64,000 bases of DNA from Cerioporus squamosus (Eukaryota > Basidiomycota > Agaricomycetes > Polyporales > Polyporaceae): NCBI GenBank assembly GCA_022592435.1, contig JABYQS010000070.1, positions 122,137 through 186,136 on the forward strand, read 5' to 3'. Below the pieces are notes generated by a model, which was not told where the DNA came from, made no database searches, and worked only from the letters and a program-made list of their open reading frames with translations. The translations under genes were made by a program, and so were the position numbers. This document shows, in pieces, positions 1 to 12,414 of the stretch (the first letter of the stretch is position 1; every line of letters starts with the position of its first letter).

Positions 1-549
1 CGCTGCCACAAATGCGGACAAGGGGGAGCCTTGTGCGCGGTTGCCAGTCAAGCTTCTCGCTCTAAACTCTCGCTGATCGGTACGCGGGCAGCAGACCATG
101 CGGGCCCGGACGAGTGCGAAATGGCATCAGGCCGTTGCTGTTCGCGGGGCGAGAGCGCAGCCAGAAGGCCGTGGTGTGTGGGGACGGGGAGCAGAGACGC
201 AGCGAGCTGGACGCGACGGGCTGAAAGGGACGGCCAGAAGGGGGAAGGCGGGGCCCAAGGGGAGCCCCCATATCGGCTGCAGGCGAGAGGACGTCAGAGC
301 CGGGGCTGGCGCGGGTCGGTCGCCTGGCGCGTGGGACGGGCTGCTCGTTTCTGATCTTCCCAGGCGTGCTTCCTGGGCAGATGCGAGGAAGCTCACTCTC
401 TCGATGCGGGCCACCCATTCCAGCTCGCTGCTGGGGCCCCGTCCGCTTAATATCCCCGGGTCCGTTCGCGATGTCCCCCAGAGTCCCCACTCCTTCTCTC
501 CCGGGTCGTCTCACTTCCCTCCCTCCTCGTCCCGCCAGCTCAGGTCGCC
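1..549. other. 5' flank of first gene, no gene seen
   Basis: GC-rich sequence with overlapping open frames on both strands, none resembling a known protein. It probably holds the promoter and 5' UTR of the plus-strand membrane protein that starts at 550, and possibly the end of a gene lying outside the window. Confidence 0.4.
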
Positions 550-2280
550 ATGCCCGATTGGAACTCCCCCACCGAGCTCGCCCTCGACGGCGGTGCGTTT
601 CCCCAACCCCGCCTGCTTCGACGTCCCCAGACTGATCGTCCCCGCCTCCCCCCGCAGCCGTCTTCCTGAAGTTCATGCACGCCCTCTCCGGGCTCTACTT
701 GTGAGCCCACTTCCCCGACGCGTCCTTCATGTCCGCGCCCCGTGCTCACACGCGCCCCGCCCCGCAGCTGGGAATGGTTCACTTCCCTCGACTTTGAGTG
801 GTCGTTCATCACAGGCAAGAGGCGCTTCCACTACCCGGCGGTCAGTTCTAGTTTCATCCATCGCATCCGCATGAGGCCCATGTCTGCTCCAGGTCTTCTA
901 CTTCCTCAACCGGTACTGCCTGCTGTTCACCATGGTCGGCCTGTAAGTTGTTACTCGCGCAGCTTTTTGCCGAATCGGGACACTGACATTGCTGGAAATT
1001 TGCCAGGTTGATCTCCCTCGATGTCACGACGTGAGTGACTGCGGCGACCGCGACGGTGCTTACGGGGCTAACAGTGATGTCTGATCGCGCAGCGAGGTCG
1101 ACTGCCAGTCGCTCTACACCTTCAACCAGATCATGGGCCAGTCCGCATCCGGTCTCGCCAGCATCAACCTGTCCATCCGGACGTACGTCACTTTCTCGCC
1201 CACCCCGCGATGCATGACTTACTGACTTACTGATTTTTTGCCTATTGCTGGATCATGCAGAATGGCGCTGTGGTCGCACGACAAGCGCATCGTCGTCCCG
1301 ATCGTCCTCGTCATCCTCGGCCACTGGTCGCTCATCCTCCAGGGCGTGCTCGTCAAGGCGAACTGGGTCGACGGCGTGGGCTGCGTCGTGACGGGCACGA
1401 GCAACACCATCCTCGCCGCGACGTTCATCTACTCCATGTGCTTCGACCTCTTCGTCCTCCTCCTGAGCATGTACAAGCTCGTCATCGGCGTCAAGGGCGG
1501 CCGCTCGCAGCTCATGACCCTCCTCTTCAAGGACGGTCTCGTCTACTTCTTCATTGCGTGCGTCTCTCTGCATTGCGTTCTGAAGCGTGGACTGACTGGA
1601 ACGCGCACGCGCGAACAGGTTCTTCTCCAACTTGCTGGCCGTCGTGTTCATCCTGTTGAACCTGAACGCAATCATGAGCGTCATCTTCAACGTCCCCGCG
1701 GCCATCTTCTCCACCGTACGTCCGGGTCCCCCCTCCCTCTCTGCCATTCCCAGTCTAAACACTCACCCATTTCACGCAGATCGTGGCCTGCCGCGCAGTG
1801 CGCCGGCTGACCAACTTCTCGCACCAGGGCCCCGAAGTCTTGTACGTCGTCTCGAGCGTCTTCCCAGTCATGGTACTCCAGTCCGCTGACTGCCGCTCCG
1901 TCCCTGTCGCTGTCGTCCGCTCTGCGTCGTCGTCCCCCCGCAGCTCGAGCACCGGCCACAGCTTCCGCGCCGCGCCCACCGGCAGCCGCGCGACCGTGCC
2001 GCCCACGTTCCGCGGCACGACGATCAAGGGCGGCAAGTCCGAGCTCGGGAACACCGGCGTGCACGTGCAGGTGAGCAGTAGGGTCGATGTTGCCTACCTC
2101 CTGTCCCCCTCCCTACATTCTGGACGTTTGCTGACGGCGGTGCAGATGCAGACGTTCACGGTCGCGGACGAGGACCACCTGTCGGACTACAACTCGGAGG
2201 ACCAGCAGAAGGCGCGCCTGCCCGACCCCGAGGCGGGCGACGCGCAGATCTCGTCCGAGTTCAAGCGGCCGCCATACTGA
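550..2280 (+). CDS. Seven-helix basidiomycete membrane protein
   Basis: A multi-pass integral membrane protein of about 370 residues built from roughly nine exons. The start at 550 follows GTCGCC and gives MPDWNSPTELALDG, and the frame then continues through small introns, each closed by an AG acceptor. Hydrophobic segments include PIVLVILGHWSLILQGVL, a helix around CFDLFVLLLSMYKLVIG, and two near FFIAFFSNLLAVVFILLNLN. The stretch ending in PAAIFSTIVACRAVRRL resembles a motif common in fungal seven-helix proteins of the DUF6533 type (family knowledge). The tail after that is soluble, Ser/Thr-rich and acidic, ending FKRPPY. The role is unknown; receptor-like or scaffold functions are only guesses. 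It is clearly different from the three related membrane proteins at 28.2, 50.6 and 60.5 kb. Exon edges were placed by eye. Confidence 0.8.
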
Positions 2281-5200
2281 TCGGGCGCCGTTGCCGCCGC
2301 GTGGCTTGTTCGCCCCGCAGGGGCGTGCATGGCCTGCGCCAAGGGCGCTGCTAGAAGAAGATGAACGAGAGCGCCACGGAGCGCGGTGCGAGGGTTGCAT
2401 ATAGGCGTGATTGACTGGTTCTCTGGCTTTTTCTGGGTTCTACGTTATACCTTTCACCCTTCAGCCCACCTACAGTACCCCTGGCAGCTTGCAGCCTGCA
2501 GCATTTTTATACCTTACCGCCTGACCCACATACCACTACCCACTACCCTTCGCACGGAAGAGCTCCGCCCCGCCCCCAGCCCCCGTCCGACGGTCCCGAC
2601 GCGTCCACAAAAGAGAAGGAGAAGCAGCCGTCCGACCGAGACCGCGGACCCCCCCGCTGCTCAACAAACACAACCGAACACTGAAACTGAAACATTCGCT
2701 CGCATCCGTCCATTCGCTCGTCATCTCGTCATCGTGATCATAGTCGTCATCTCATCGTTGTACATTCGCAATCTATCCACTGCTGTTTGCTCGTCGTCAC
2801 TCGTCGTTGTATTAAAAAGTTGCGCTTGGGTCCCTCCTCTGCTATTGCTGCGGAGCGCAGGTGGTCGCGGTGTGCGGATGGTCACGGTGTGTTGAATTCG
2901 AAGATGCTCAGATCTTCTCTTTTTTTCCGGATTTGGGTGTTGCTTTCAACTTTGGGAACCTCCTCTGAATCTTGTGCGAACTCGCTCGTCTCGGACGGCA
3001 ACGGCCTCCTCGACGCATGGACACGACTGGACGACGAAATGTGCCTGCGCCGTCTGCGGCCGATGTCGCCTTCTTCAACTTCTTACTCGTGAGTGGTCGT
3101 GAACGTCCCCCGTACCCGGCACCCTCAAATATTCAGACTCTTCGCGGCCGCCTCAAATCGCCGGTGCACTCGTGAACAGTGAACACGCACGTCGCACGAC
3201 GTCTCTTCGCTCTTCGTCCTTCGTCCTTTGTTCTTCTCCCCGCGCCCCGAGCCCCGCAGATCCTCCGGGCGCCGTGCGTTCGCGCCCACGCGTCAACTCA
3301 ACTTGAATATCGACTGCGCCCGGTCGCCAGCTGCACCGTGACCTCCTGCTATTGACTCTTACTTCCCGCCGGACTACTTAGTACCGTTCTCTCCTTGGCC
3401 GTCTGGGATATCCCGCGTTCGTACCTTCGCATCGCTGGGAAGGAGGAGTACTTACTGGGAACGTGGCCATGCCACTGGCATGATTCTCCCCGAGCCCCGA
3501 CGCTGCTTTCTTCCCCTCCGATCGTCATAGGCATCCTACTTCTGTACTTCCCCGCAGCGGACTCGCAGCGATTGATAGTCAATACACGCCCACTGCCTAC
3601 CCTGGCTCGCTCGTTTTATTCTGCAAATTCTCGCTCGTGTCGCACCCTTCACACGAGTACTGTAGATGGACGCGCAGTCGGACGTTCGCGCGCACAGAAT
3701 CTACATCGAGACCCTCTCACTGACTTACTTACTCACAAGGTCGATCGAACGCCAGGATAGTCGCCCGGGATGATGGATGCTGCTCTCTGCTTGCAGTACA
3801 GCCGTGCGTCCGCGACTCCCATGCGTAGGTCGTCGAGCCATACATATTTGCTCCTCGAGAGCTATTTACGACCGAGGCCGTTGAGTCGCCCTCGCCCGCC
3901 GAACGTATAGCCCTCTCTCCCATCGCGCCATTGGAAGGTGCCCGAGGGACCCGATGCGATGCACACCGTCCGTGCTGGATGCGCTCGGTGTGTGCACGTT
4001 GCGCCGGGAGGTACAACCCCGGAGGGTTGCATGTGTGCATTCGTGTGTTATTACTTTCGTGAGCGCCGCCCGCCGCCGATGTGTGCGTCCGTGAGAGTGA
4101 ACCAGATGGCCCACTGGCCCTGTAAATCGCCTGTCGCCTCTCGATACGTAGCGGCGTGAGCCTCGAGGCTTCTGGGTGTGGGCGTCGGCGTGCGGAGTCC
4201 GATGTGCAGCGCGGATGGCGGCCTTGAGGCTTGGGCGCATCTTCTCCCGTCATCGCGCATGGCGAGCGTCGCCCATGTCTTACTTGCGCCGACATCCCGA
4301 CATCGCGGCATGCATCATCAGAACGTGAGTCGTCGAGAGGGCCACTGCCTCCGACTCCGACTCCCAAGTCCCCTTGAAGTCGCGTAGCGCACGAAGGCAA
4401 GCCGTCATGCTTGCATCTCGCACAGCGGGATGCACGCACGTCGACGTTGAAGTGGGAAGCGAGGAGCTCTCTCAGGTCCCAGGTGAGTCTCGTCCCGTGT
4501 CACATTGAGCACTTACTTACCAGTGATTGCCCGCTGTCACGTAGATATCGAAATCAAGTTGCCAGCAACGGGATACCAGGAGTATCCGTATGTGATGCGG
4601 TGGTTTCTCCCTAATGTTCGCAATGCTTCTCCCGCGTCCAATACGTGCCTTGCGTAGCGTGGATAGGCGGAGTACATACGCTGCAATGTCAGGGTGCCTC
4701 CTCAAGCGGGAGGCACCACAGATGGTTGTCCCCACTTCCCGAGAGTGATTGCGCTTGCGCCTCGAGTGCAGCCAGTCACTAGTGCCAAGATATGGCAGAC
4801 TGCGCACATCATGAGTCCGTTGAGAATCATGAGATGCGGTTACTACTTAGCAGCTTAAAAAGTACTTGGTAGGCTCGCCGTTCATCAGACGAGGGAGGAT
4901 TGAAGGTGTAATCTCGGACGGGTGCAGATCAGCTCCATAGCGACAAATAACTCGGTCTCGTAAGGACTGGCGTACGTACGTGCTCGCGCTGTTTCGTTAC
5001 GCGCATGTGCTCAAAACGGAACGAATTGCCTGCGGATGTGTCACGGTTCCTGTGATCATGAGAAGCATCGACTTGGAACCACCGGGGCAGAGAAGAGGCT
5101 GAAATATATAAACCCGCGTCCGACGTGCATCTGGGCAGACTGGCGTCCAGAGCTACGGACGACGTTCGCGTGCCTCCTGCGCCGGCTCGGTCCCGCGCGA

Positions 5201-5877
5201 CGCTGGCAGCGTCGCGCATCCACATACTTACGCCGGTGGGAATACACTGGCTAAGGCAGAACATGAGGAGTGGACTGTGTGATCCGTCTGAATTCGCCGG
5301 AGTAAGTGCTTGAACCTTGGAGTCGACGCGGAGGTTACTCGCAGTGATGGAGCGTTCGCACGAAGGTTCTCCCTCGTTACCGGCCATATGGTAACATCCA
5401 ATACGAGGTTTGGGGTCGCGATCATGACCGCGGTCCACAGCGCTGGATTGAGGTACGCCACCTTGTCAGAGAGAACCACTAGACCGAATCTAGCAGGTTG
5501 ATTGTGCGCTGGAGTGGGAGGATCGCAGGTCGGCGATCCCAGATCGGGCGATTTGATGTGTAGTCGGCGGTCGCACACGAGCTGTGCGAGGCTCCACCGG
5601 ACTGAACTTGACGCTTCACACGTTGAGTTAGAGCTCGAAGACTGCAATTGATAGTGCACTGTGAGGGAGGTGGTGATGTCTAGAGGGGTCTATCCGGATC
5701 TATGAAGTTTGCCATGCATCTAGGGGGCGTCCAATTCGTGATACAGTCAAGTCATGAATGTCATGATCTGTAGCAGGAAGTGCGTCATCAGCGTACATGT
5801 CCGATGGGTACCTATGTTCATATACCCTACCATGTTTTGGTGTGAATCCTGCCTGAGGAAGTTCAACTCTGAAGAGT
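2281..5877. other. 3.6 kb without a supported gene
   Basis: Contains the presumed 3' UTR of the membrane protein and the 3' flank of MFS copy 1. Frames are short, disagree between strands and show no recognisable domain. One perfect 9-bp hairpin lies at 4693-4717. A non-coding transcript or decayed element could be present, but nothing in the sequence proves it. Confidence 0.4.
4693..4717. repeat. Perfect 9-bp inverted repeat (hairpin)
   Basis: GGTGCCTCC and its exact reverse complement GGAGGCACC are separated by a 7-nt loop (TCAAGCG). It lies in intergenic DNA far from any supported gene. It may be a protein-binding palindrome or an RNA hairpin; no function can be assigned. Confidence 0.5.
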
Positions 5878-7879
5878 CTAGTACTGGCGTCCGCTCGGGA
5901 CGCACAGCCAAACCGTGAAGAGCAAGCCCATCATCGACACCAAACTATCCGTCATGTCAGTCATCGCGTAGTATCTTTGTGCGGGTGGTACTCACACGGG
6001 GAGCAAGCTGGCTATACCCGCTTTCGACGCGATGGCGCCCGTGATGAAAGGGAAGACGGCGGCACCTGCCGCGCCCCAGCATGCGATCCAGCCAATGGCG
6101 CCCGAGATTAGCTCGGGGGGAAGGACACGGCCGCAGTGGTTCATGAGGATTGGATAGATCGGTCCGAGGAAGAAACCGACGAAGCAGACGGATATGGCTC
6201 CTCCGTACAAGGTCGGCACAAGCCATACAACCAGTTCGAGGCTAGACAGTTGAAGGGAGCGTGAGTTGATTTGCTCAAATGTCTGGTGGGTTCGTGAACT
6301 TACCTGACTACGGCAAGGATGTAGATGAAGACGACGCGGCGCTCGCCGATCTATCGCAAAGGACAACACATCAGCGTCCGCAGAGGTCAGATGGGAGGCG
6401 ACTCACCAGCTTACTGAACCACAGCAGAGTGACGCGCCCGAGCATCAGGCCTCCGAAGAAGCCAGAGGAGATATAACCAGAGTTGGGCCCTCCGTGACGT
6501 TCGTTAATGATATAGGTAACGATCCAGCCTGCAACAGGTCAGCTTGAATTCTCACGTGTCGACTATATAGTATACTCACTCCCTACCGTAACCTCATGAC
6601 CGACATACGTGAAGGCGAACAAAGCCATGAGGTGCACGCAACGAAGCTTGAATATCTTCTTGTATCGCTCCAACCAATTTTCTGAATCCTCCAAAGGGGG
6701 CGGCTGACCGATCTCCTGGAAACACTCTAGAAGACGAGGGTGAGGACAGATCGTAAGAAATGGGCTGTCATCCACGAACCTTCCTGTGTTCGGAACCGGA
6801 AGACAGCGATCTGCATGAGGCCATTGAGCAAGGAGATGCCTAGATGGGTGAGGTAGACGAAGGACCAGCGTGGCAGGTTGGCGAATTGGGTGGAAATCAG
6901 CGGGGAGCACATCGCTCCCAACCCTGTCGTAAACAGTTGGAGCCCCTCCCTGAAGAGCGTGATGGAGAACGGGGACTCACCGTAGAGTGCATGCAGGATG
7001 CCCATCCGAGTAGACGCGTTTCCGACACTGAGACTTGCCAGGAAGGCATTTGAGCCGGCATTCTGCGCGCATACGAGAGCGTGAGTCAATAAGGGACAAC
7101 GTAGCAAGACAGCAGTCGAACGAACGTACCAAGTAAGCTGTGCCGAAGCCATTGAAAAAGTACGAGACGACGAAGACAGGGAAAGGCACAGCGCCCGCCT
7201 CGAGGCAGTACGCTATCATGACCGAGACGGATGCTGCAAGCGGAGGTCAAAATAACGTACAGTGAGCGATTACTACAGACTTGCATACCGACGACGACAG
7301 TCTGCGTGCATGTGCGATCAGCAAGCAGTAAGTCGCATACTATACCGTCCATGCTCACCGTGCCGAATCCCAACCGATCGGTGAGATACAAATATGTACA
7401 TGAACCGACTATCGAACCCTGAAACGCTCGGTCGTCAGCTGCGATACAATCCAAAGACGACCGTGAGGCACTCACCAAGCAGCTGACGACGAAGATGAGG
7501 GATACAACGGCATATCCCACCTGTTAAGCGCGGTAACGGAACAGTGAGCATACGGAGAGCACTACGGCACACAAGTGAGGATACGCACATTGTATACGGC
7601 CTGGAGACGCGGAAGCAAGGGACCTAGCGTCCCGTCGTTCCACCCGGAGACATAGATGGACAGGCAGAGCGTCGCAAACTGCCAGAGAGCCTTCCGCTTC
7701 ATTGCTGGGGTCTGGATCGGTACTCCGCCCGGAGCTGTCTGACTCTCCAGCACGGGGAGCTGCGATATCTCCAAATCATTCGACACCTTGTCCTCGGGTG
7801 TCGGAGACGCTCTACTCGACGTCGGCATCTTCTCGTCGAAGGTCTCCTCGACTGGGGAGCGATCCAGTCCCAGTGCCAT
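5878..7879 (-). CDS. MFS transporter, tandem copy 1
   Basis: Major facilitator superfamily permease of roughly 480 residues, predicted in the plasma or vacuolar membrane. The N-terminal tail (MALGLDRSPVEETFDEK) is cytosolic-like and is followed by GWNDGTLGPLLPRLQ, typical of the fungal fucose-permease/BSC6-like group (family knowledge). Later segments include FVGFFLGPIYPILMNHCG and a glycine/alanine-rich helix before GIASLLPV. The final exon is joined by a GTGAGT donor after LLP plus GT and a GATAG acceptor, giving VLVSMMGLLFTVWLCVPSG and a TAG at 5878. Introns are many and short. It is the downstream-most of three tandem paralogs on the minus strand and the most diverged in its N-terminal tail. 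The substrate is unknown; small molecules or sugars are possible. Confidence 0.85.
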
Positions 7880-9014
7880 CCTGCGTTGCGATGGTCAGCG
7901 TCGACCAGCTGGACGAGCACGCCTGAGTAATAGTGGTCAGATCGACAACGGGAGAACGAAAATTTGCCTATCACCTCCGGTTATATATGTCAGAGGGGGT
8001 GTGGAGGCCTGCAGGACGACTGACATACGATTGACAAATGTTTTGAGGCGTGTCTTCTGGCAAACCGGCTCGAGGGCTATTATGTGTACGGCAATCGAGC
8101 TCGCCGACGAACGGGCGCGGGTACCCTGAGATCTAGAACGAATGAGTGGGTAGATAATGATAGAGTCACCCCCGTGGCCACGTTTCTTCCGCGGAGGTTC
8201 GGACCCCCGGGCCATCGCCAGAACACTCTGCCGCTGCTGAGAGCGGGCTTGCAAGGGTATAACCTCCGTTGGACGCTCTACGGTTTGCAATCCCGCGCAA
8301 CGCTCGTCTGGCATCCAGCATAGGCCAGGCATCGGCTCTTCTCACTTCTGTGCTGCGTCTAATAGTCCCGGAGGTATGGCGAGGATAGAAGGGCGCTATT
8401 CGACCTTCGAATGCAAGGTGTATCAGAGAGAAGCAGGAGAAACGGAGCTTACTGGCCGATCGACAATATGGCGGCCACGTGTCGAGAGCGTTGTTCGAAC
8501 CTCGTTTCCCGACCTCTGCAAATTTGAGTGTTTATCTGAGCGTGTCGGGAGCGGTGTGGCTTTGTCGCTCTCGTCGTGAATCAATGAGCGTTACGAGGCG
8601 CTTGGTGCTTGAGACCTGGAAGTCGGATGTTGACCCATCACGACCACTTCAAGTGCATGCGTTCCACCCGAACACGACCTCGGCCCACCACTTCGCAACT
8701 GCGAGACGCGCGGGACATGGCCGGCCAATGGTCCAAGAGTTCAGGCTCGAGCAAGAGCTTGACTGATTGTTGGACGAGCTGGAGATGTCCGTGTGTGTTG
8801 TTTCAGAGCCTCTGTATATGTCGTTGATGCGCGGATGTCGCCAAGCCGAACTTGCCTGAGCGAGGCCCGAGTTCAATCCCTGCCACGAATGCAAGTAACC
8901 CGGAGAAATTCGATACTACAGCTGACGTGCAAAAGTTAGCGATATGATGCGGTGGCGACTGAACGACCATACCTACATACCTCTATGCCCTGAACAAAGG
9001 TTCCAATGCTAGCG
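7880..9014. other. Spacer between MFS copies 1 and 2
   Basis: 1.1 kb holding the promoter of MFS copy 1 (a TATATA-like run at about 7981-7986) and the 3' flank of copy 2. No gene relic like those upstream of copies 2 and 3 was seen here, and no convincing coding frame. Confidence 0.4.
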
Positions 9015-10949
9015 CTACTTCAACTGTGCGCGGGTGCGCGGTACGAATGCCCAAATGACCAACAAGAGACCCATCATCGAGATCAACCTACATGCGCCAG
9101 ACCCTCCCCTGTCAGCGAACCGCGCGCACACGCACACCACGTCTCAAAGGACTCACAAAGGCTGCAAACTTCCGATCCCCGTTCCAGATGCGACAGCCCC
9201 GGTGATGAAGGGGAACGCCGCAGCTCCAGCGGCGCCGAAGCTCGAGATCCAGCCGATGCTGCCAGAGATCAGTTCTTCTGGGATGATCGTGCCGGCGTGG
9301 TTCATGACGATCGGGTAGATTGGACCGAGAAAAAATCCGACGAAGGCCACGCAGATCGCGGACGGGAGGAGTGAGTCGACGAGCCAGACAACGAGCTCGA
9401 GGCTGCAGAAGCAGGGGAGGGGTGAGCCGCTGGATTGAGGCGACGACAGGGTGACAAATACGTACCCGAGAACCAGGAGTACGTAGATGAATATCACGCG
9501 CCATTCGCCCATCTGTCCAGGAGTGAGCGAGTGGCCTTCCTGCGAGCCTTGAGGATGCTTACCTTCTTGTTGAACCAGAGAAGGGCGATACGTCCGACCG
9601 TCAAACCTGCCCAGAAGCCGGACGAGATGTACCCCGAGTTGGCACCCCCGTGTCGCTCATTAATGACGTATGTCACGATCCATCCTGGAAAGCAAGTCAG
9701 TACCTACAAATCGGCAACGAGGTCACGGAGGAAGTACATACCTCCGATGGTAACCTCGACACCGACGTAGGTAAATATGAAGAACGCCATGAGGTGGACG
9801 GCGCGTAAGCTGAACACCTGCTTGTATTTGTTCACGCCCGCTTCTGATTCCTTAGTCTTCTCGGGTGGAGGCTGTCCGATCTCAGCCAGGAGCTCTGTCG
9901 TGGCGCCCGTGTCAGCGGAGACAACAGAAACACTGAAGATCGCGATGCGCACCATTTTGCCGCCGGAATCGAAATACCACCATCTGGCTGATGGCATTGA
10001 ACGTGACCAAGCCGATGTGCACAAGATAGACGAACGACCAGCGCGGCAGACGGGCAAACTGCGTCGAGACGAGCGGCGCACACATCGCGCCGACGCCATA
10101 GATGGCATGCATGATGCCCATCTTGGTGGATGTGTTCTCAGACAAGCTGGCGAGAAACGCATTGGAGCCGGCATCCTAAGGACGGCCGCCGAGTCAGAAC
10201 TGGTCGGAAAGAACAGTGACTACGGTTTCGAGGCACTCACAAGGAAAGCTTCTCCGTATCCAGCGAAGATGTAAGCGATCACGAACACTGGAAAGGGGGC
10301 CCCAGACGCTTGCAGGGAGTTCCCGATTGCGAGAATGAACGAAGCTGTCGTTCTTCAGACTTGGCATATTGAGGCATATCTTGCAGGGAAGACTCACCCA
10401 CTACTACCGTCTGGATGAATGTTAGCAAGATCTTCAGCTCAAGCACATTGAAATAGTGAGATCAGGGCTTACTGAACCGTAGCCGAAGCGATCTGTCACG
10501 TAGAGATACGTCGAGGCACCGAGGAAGAAGCCCTGGGGTACATGCATAATTAGTGGAGCGTGCTACTCTCGTCGCCATGAGGCATAGACTCACCACGAAG
10601 TTAGTGATGAAAATCAGCGATACGACAGCGTATCCCACCTAGTGTATTCGTTAGTGGCAGACGTCATACGAAAGGCTCCCGTACTACGGACATGGTACAC
10701 CACTTGGAGGCGAGGTAGCAGAGGACCCAGTGTGCCGTCATTCCAACCAGCGACGTAGATGGCGAAGCAGAGTGCGGCAAACTGGATCCATCCTCTTCGA
10801 CGCACCGCTTTGTTCTCCAGGTGCTGAGGCTCGTCTGCGATTGCTTCTTTTCCTTCCTGCGAAGACGTTACTGCCGGAGACAGTCGAACATCGTCGGTGA
10901 CTGGACCCTCATGTTGTTCGAGCATCGATGTGATAGCTTGCTGGCCCAC
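9015..10949 (-). CDS. MFS transporter, tandem copy 2
   Basis: Paralog of the genes on either side, encoding a 12-helix major facilitator permease of about 470-490 residues. It starts MGQQAITSMLEQHEG and carries GWNDGTLGPLLPRLQ in the first helix region, then FVGFFLGPIYPIVMNHAG and EELISGSIGWISSFGAAG. The last exon is spliced from GSLQP (phase 2) to a GTAG acceptor, giving LLISMMGLLLVIWAF and a TAG at 9015. The exon pattern, including this last short exon, matches copies 1 and 3, which supports both the model and origin by duplication. A TATAT stretch lies about 45 nt upstream of the start on this strand. No frame break was found. Confidence 0.85.
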
Positions 10950-12414
10950 GAACAGGAATTGTGAGGGGAGATCGCAAGTTTAATCGCGCGCATGATATAT
11001 GGCTGTTAAGGGAGGCCAAAGAACGCGGGAAGAATCAGAAGAGCCCACCTGAGACCACACATGACGCTGGCTATGGTTGCGAGCGTGACCGTGTAGGCAT
11101 TGCAGCGGACGCTAGCGGATGTGGCGGAGAATCGGAGGACCTGGAACCTGAGGGAGGCTTTCGTTCTGTCATGCGTGTCAGTCTGGACTGTCAGAAGAAG
11201 GAACCAATCGTTGTTATACGGACAAAGCATGAGTACCTCGAGTGCTTGCTCGCCAAAACCAAGCAAGCAGTGGCAACGGCTCACCCAAGTACTTCGATGT
11301 CCTGCTGCTGTAGCCTGAACATGCGTGGAGGAAGCGGCGAAACCTCGGCCCTCGAGGTCTTCCGGCGCCTTCATGTATTCAGTCTCCGCGCGCCTCCATC
11401 ATAAGACTGTCTTCCGGCACCTTCAGACGTTCTTGACCCATTTGCCTGGAGATGACAGAGAGCCACGCAGGAGTGATCAGACCCAACGCGCATCGTCCTT
11501 GTCGACTTCGGTACAGCCTACCACGATCCTCGCTGCGTCGATAACGGACCCCAGGATGCACCGCCGGCAGGATGTGCATTATGCTGGTTGTTCGCCCTTC
11601 TGGTGTAGCATGCGGGCACACGACGGCCTTGGTGAGCATCTGCAACTGGGCCATACACAGACTCAGTACTGAAGGAATTCGCAATGCCTAGCCCACAAGA
11701 CGACCTAGAGTCTCTTTCCTTTGTTCTGGCCTTCCTATCTTAAGGCGATCTCCCATGGTCGTCTCCCGACTCGGAGGGGCTTCCACTGGCGCGCGTCCGC
11801 GCCCCCAAGGAGTTCTTCACGAGCTCCGTGTTCGAAAAAGTCGCCCCGGCCGAGTTCGCCGCTGTACTGGAGGTTGCTCGACGGCCAATCTTCGCGCGAC
11901 GCCACATCAAGTCGACCATTGCCACACTGCAGACGTGGATGAGGCGTCTGTCCACCAGCCTTGGTGAAGTCGAGCAAGCACCGCTTGACTGGACAACCAA
12001 GCCAAGGACTGATCAGCACCTTTTGGCTATTATGGAAGAAAAGCTAGTCGCAGCGCTCCGTTTTGTACCATGTATCAGGCCCACAGATTTGTTTTGCTTG
12101 ACCACGCCAGAGTTGTTGCTGCCGCGTCTCATCGGAGAAAGTATTGTCAACGCGTTGGGCACATCTTCGCACACTGGCGCGCGTTCTTGTTTGACGAGTC
12201 GGAGGACAACTTCAAACTCGCTGTGGCCGGCATGATTGGAATAAATGAGTGCTAGCCAGGTCAGTTCAGGTTACCGACTCGTTGTGGAGCTTCCGCGTCA
12301 AGAGGAGTGAATGCATCCTGAATCTGATATCCAACCCTCCTATCATACATTGATTCTAGGGGATACTTATGTCATGAAATCGTGGTTGGGCCGTATTATC
12401 GCCCGTCGTCCACT
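10950..12414. other. Spacer between MFS copies 2 and 3 with a gene relic
   Basis: The part next to MFS copy 2 (10950-11745) shows only conflicting short frames on both strands. The distal part carries a decayed coding sequence on the plus strand, annotated separately at 11747-12255. The rest is the 3' flank of MFS copy 3. Confidence 0.4.
11747..12255 (+). pseudogene. Gene relic sharing HWRAFLFD motif with 14.8 kb
   Basis: A plus-strand frame runs from about 11747 with a coding-like composition (for example EFFTSSVFEKVAPAEFAAVL), then appears to shift frame near 12165, after which HWRAFLFDESEDNFKLAVAG leads to a TAG at 12255. The 24 nt encoding HWRAFLFD at 12172 match 23 of 24 in the fragment at 14807. 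No start, promoter or known domain is evident. It is best read as a remnant of a gene that was duplicated with the neighbouring MFS transporters. I do not recognise the family. It could instead be the last exons of a live gene whose 5' part I could not assemble. Confidence 0.4.

Noticed and set aside
98..874. Plus-strand frame of 258 codons at the left end
   Set aside because: Ser/Arg/Pro-rich, crosses the exons and introns of the membrane protein in another phase, and shows no known domain.
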